NCBI RefSeq assembly: GCF_902832885.1 | Contig: NZ_CADFDK010000003.1 | Coordinates: 744,001-808,000, forward strand | Reading direction: 5' to 3' | Length of the DNA stretch: 64,000 nucleotides | Origin: Burkholderia seminalis DSM 23518 | Lineage (GTDB): Bacteria; Pseudomonadota; Gammaproteobacteria; Burkholderiales; Burkholderiaceae | In this document: piece after piece, positions 62,632 to 64,000 of the stretch | Position numbering within the stretch: position 1 is the stretch's first letter | Layout: every line of letters begins with the position of its first letter | Translations under genes and position numbers: made by a program | The notes under the pieces: model-generated | Databases searched by the model: none | What the model was told of the DNA's origin: nothing | The model's input: only the letters and a program-made list of their open reading frames with translations

Positions 62632-63256
62632 AAATTCAATCCACCAGGAATATAAGGTGTGGTTCGTGCGGCCATGCCGCGCGGCTCGAAAGCTCGCCGC
62701 CGTGCGGGCGGCCCGTCTGCCGCCGATGCGGGACACTATGGGGCCGCATCGCGCACGCCACGCTGTTTTCAGGCACCCGGCCACGATGCCGGACAAGGCA
62801 GGGGTGGAAGTATACCGGTACGCGCGGTGGCCGGTTGACTCGCCGGTCTGCATTTGCCCGCCCCCGGAGGCCGGAAAGGCGTCCGCGCGGTCATGTTGCG
62901 CATTATATGGATACGCTCCCGGATGTCACGCCATTCGAGGACGTCGCGGAAATCGGGCCGAAGCCCGGCCCGGCTTCGGCAGCGGCCCGCCTCTCCCGTG
63001 CGGCATTCCGCGTGACGCGCGTCCTGTCAACGTCACGCGACAGGCCGTCCGACAGCCCACCGCCGCACCGGACGCCCCCTCGATTCGTTGCGTTCGCATC
63101 GATCTCGTCGTGTACGAAGATGCCGGAAAATGCGTAGTATGGCCGGATTGACGTCGTCGGCAGCGCATCTCGGTCCGTTTCGCTGCACGCCCGATCAACC
63201 GGCGATGTTCTCCTTTGCCTGCGAAAAGAACCGGTTGTACGAAACGGAGCGGATAC
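62632..63256. other. 625-bp divergent region between ProQ and DUF2889 genes
   Basis: No gene can be supported. Open frames crossing it are shadows of the flanking coding sequence. The stretch must contain both promoters. I see no T-run terminator, riboswitch-like fold or long repeat. Confidence 0.4.
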
Positions 63257-63841
63257 ATGGTTCCCCGACACGACATCGCGCACGACGGCATCACGCGCGA
63301 GGAAATTCACCATCGGCACATCGACATGCGCGGCTATCGGCGCAGCGACGGCCTGTTCGAAGTGACGGCCTGCCTCGCGGACCGCAAGACCAGCGATTTC
63401 ACGCCACCGGGCGGTACGCGAACGGTCGCGGCGCTGTCGCCGATCCACGACCTCGGCGTGACGCTCGTCTTCGACGCCGACATGGTCGTTCGCGCGGTAT
63501 CCACGTTCATTCGCTCGCATCCCTATGCGCAGTGTCCGGGCGGCGGCGACTCGCTGCAGGCGCTCGTCGGCCTGAGCATCGGCGCCGGCTGGAACAGCGA
63601 GGTTCGCAAGCGCCTGCCGTCCTGCGACACGTGCACGCACTTGAAGGAATTGCTCGGCCCGATCGCCACCACCGCCTATCAGACGATGGTCGGCATGCGG
63701 CGCTCGTCGCTGGACTACCGCGACAGCGAAGGAAAGCCGCTCAAGATCGACAGCTGCCACGCGTACAGCGCCTCGCGCGATCTCGTGAAACGTCTTTGGC
63801 CCGAATACCATCGGCCTTCGTCAACGGCAAAAGACGGCTAG
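63257..63841 (+). CDS. DUF2889 family protein
   Basis: A 194-residue protein of the DUF2889 family. Marks are REEIHHRHIDMRGYRRSDGLFEVTACLADRKTSDF, IHDLGVTLVFDADMVVRAVSTFIRSHPYAQCPGGGDSLQALVGLSIGAGWNSEVRKRLPSCDTCTHLKELLGPIATTAYQTM, with conserved Cys and His (CPGGGD, SCDTCTHLKEL). GGAG at 63246-63249 precedes the ATG at 63257. DUF2889 proteins are often near phenylacetate or acyl-CoA genes, but function is unknown. It is cytoplasmic and monocistronic in the visible region. Confidence 0.88.
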   Translation: MVPRHDIAHDGITREEIHHRHIDMRGYRRSDGLFEVTACLADRKTSDFTPPGGTRTVAALSPIHDLGVTLVFDADMVVRAVSTFIRSHPYAQCPGGGDSLQALVGLSIGAGWNSEVRKRLPSCDTCTHLKELLGPIATTAYQTMVGMRRSSLDYRDSEGKPLKIDSCHAYSASRDLVKRLWPEYHRPSSTAKDG

Positions 63842-63909
63842 GGTTTCGGTATTCGACCGGTTGTACGTCCGCACGACCCGCGCCGCAAATCGCCACAACC
63901 ACAACGCCG

Positions 63910-64000
63910 TCAAAAGACGCCCAGCGCGAGTCCCGCGGCAAGACCCGCACCCAGTTCCGCGCAGCGTGCGAGATCGTCGCCGTCGATCGTCTTCGCCGCG
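63910..64000 (-). CDS. C-terminal end of an unidentified gene, cut by window edge
   Basis: Thirty codons in one minus-strand frame (AAKTIDGDDLARCAELGAGLAAGLALGVF) end in TGA at 63910. The hydrophobic Gly/Ala/Leu-rich ending and high-GC codon use look like a real protein C-terminus, but the piece is too short to place in a family. It is convergent with the DUF2889 gene. Confidence 0.45.
   Translation of the reverse strand, partial: AAKTIDGDDLARCAELGAGLAAGLALGVF

Noticed and set aside
62903-63811. 302-codon minus-strand frame opposite the DUF2889 gene
   Set aside because: Antisense shadow of a gene with clear family motifs; no independent support.

Overview
The window is high-GC, gene-dense bacterial DNA that fits a Burkholderia replicon, probably of the B. 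cepacia complex. The reasons are a Burkholderia-type trimeric porin, a MipA/OmpV plus two-component cluster, the SfnG/MsuE/SfnR sulfone locus, a FUSC-type efflux operon, many LysR regulators and a codon bias strongly toward G/C at third positions. The mix of catabolic, transport and regulatory genes, with few housekeeping genes, suggests a secondary chromosome. That is inference, since no rRNA, tRNA or replication gene is present.

Left part (1-9.3 kb, almost all minus strand): a GntR/FadR-type regulator is followed by a polar amino acid ABC uptake system (binding protein, two permeases, ATPase), a class III aminotransferase, a cytoplasmic gamma-glutamyltransferase-like enzyme, a ureohydrolase and a porin. 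This reads as one uptake and catabolic unit for a guanidino, polyamine or gamma-glutamyl compound. An IS3-type transposase remnant lies just beyond it. At 9.3-14.4 kb come a methyl-accepting chemotaxis protein and a mipA, response regulator, histidine kinase operon whose leader carries a perfect 11-bp-period direct repeat.

15-21.4 kb is a sugar-acid module: an MFS permease, a LacI-type regulator, an IlvD/Edd dehydratase and an FAH-type dehydratase, with three near-identical GTTACCGGTAAC operators. 21.5-27.6 kb holds an M20 amidohydrolase, a DUF3100 transporter, an aldehyde dehydrogenase and a beta-hydroxyacid dehydrogenase, divergent from a LysR gene. 27.8-36.2 kb is a mixed stretch: a diguanylate cyclase, a GST, an acyltransferase, a secreted thioredoxin-like protein, hypotheticals, and a LysR/EamA divergent pair.

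36.8-44.2 kb carries an orphan Liv-type binding protein, a small XRE-like protein, a D-2-hydroxyglutarate dehydrogenase-like gene (YdiJ type) broken by a frameshift in a GC dinucleotide tract, two LysR genes and a LysE exporter. 44.5-47.9 kb is the dimethyl sulfone locus (sfnG, an msuE-like flavin reductase, sfnR). It is followed by a fused dihydroxyacetone kinase, a DUF1330 protein, an MBL-fold hydrolase, a decayed small gene with an intact terminator, and a MaoC-like dehydratase.

53.7-59.0 kb is a MarR, FUSC, DUF1656, HlyD, outer-membrane-factor efflux operon of the Aae type. The right end has a molybdenum-flavoured pair (two-domain Mop molbindin and NifQ), a DMT transporter with a strongly His-rich tail, a ProQ/FinO-domain RNA chaperone and a DUF2889 gene. 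No CRISPR array, tRNA or rRNA was seen.
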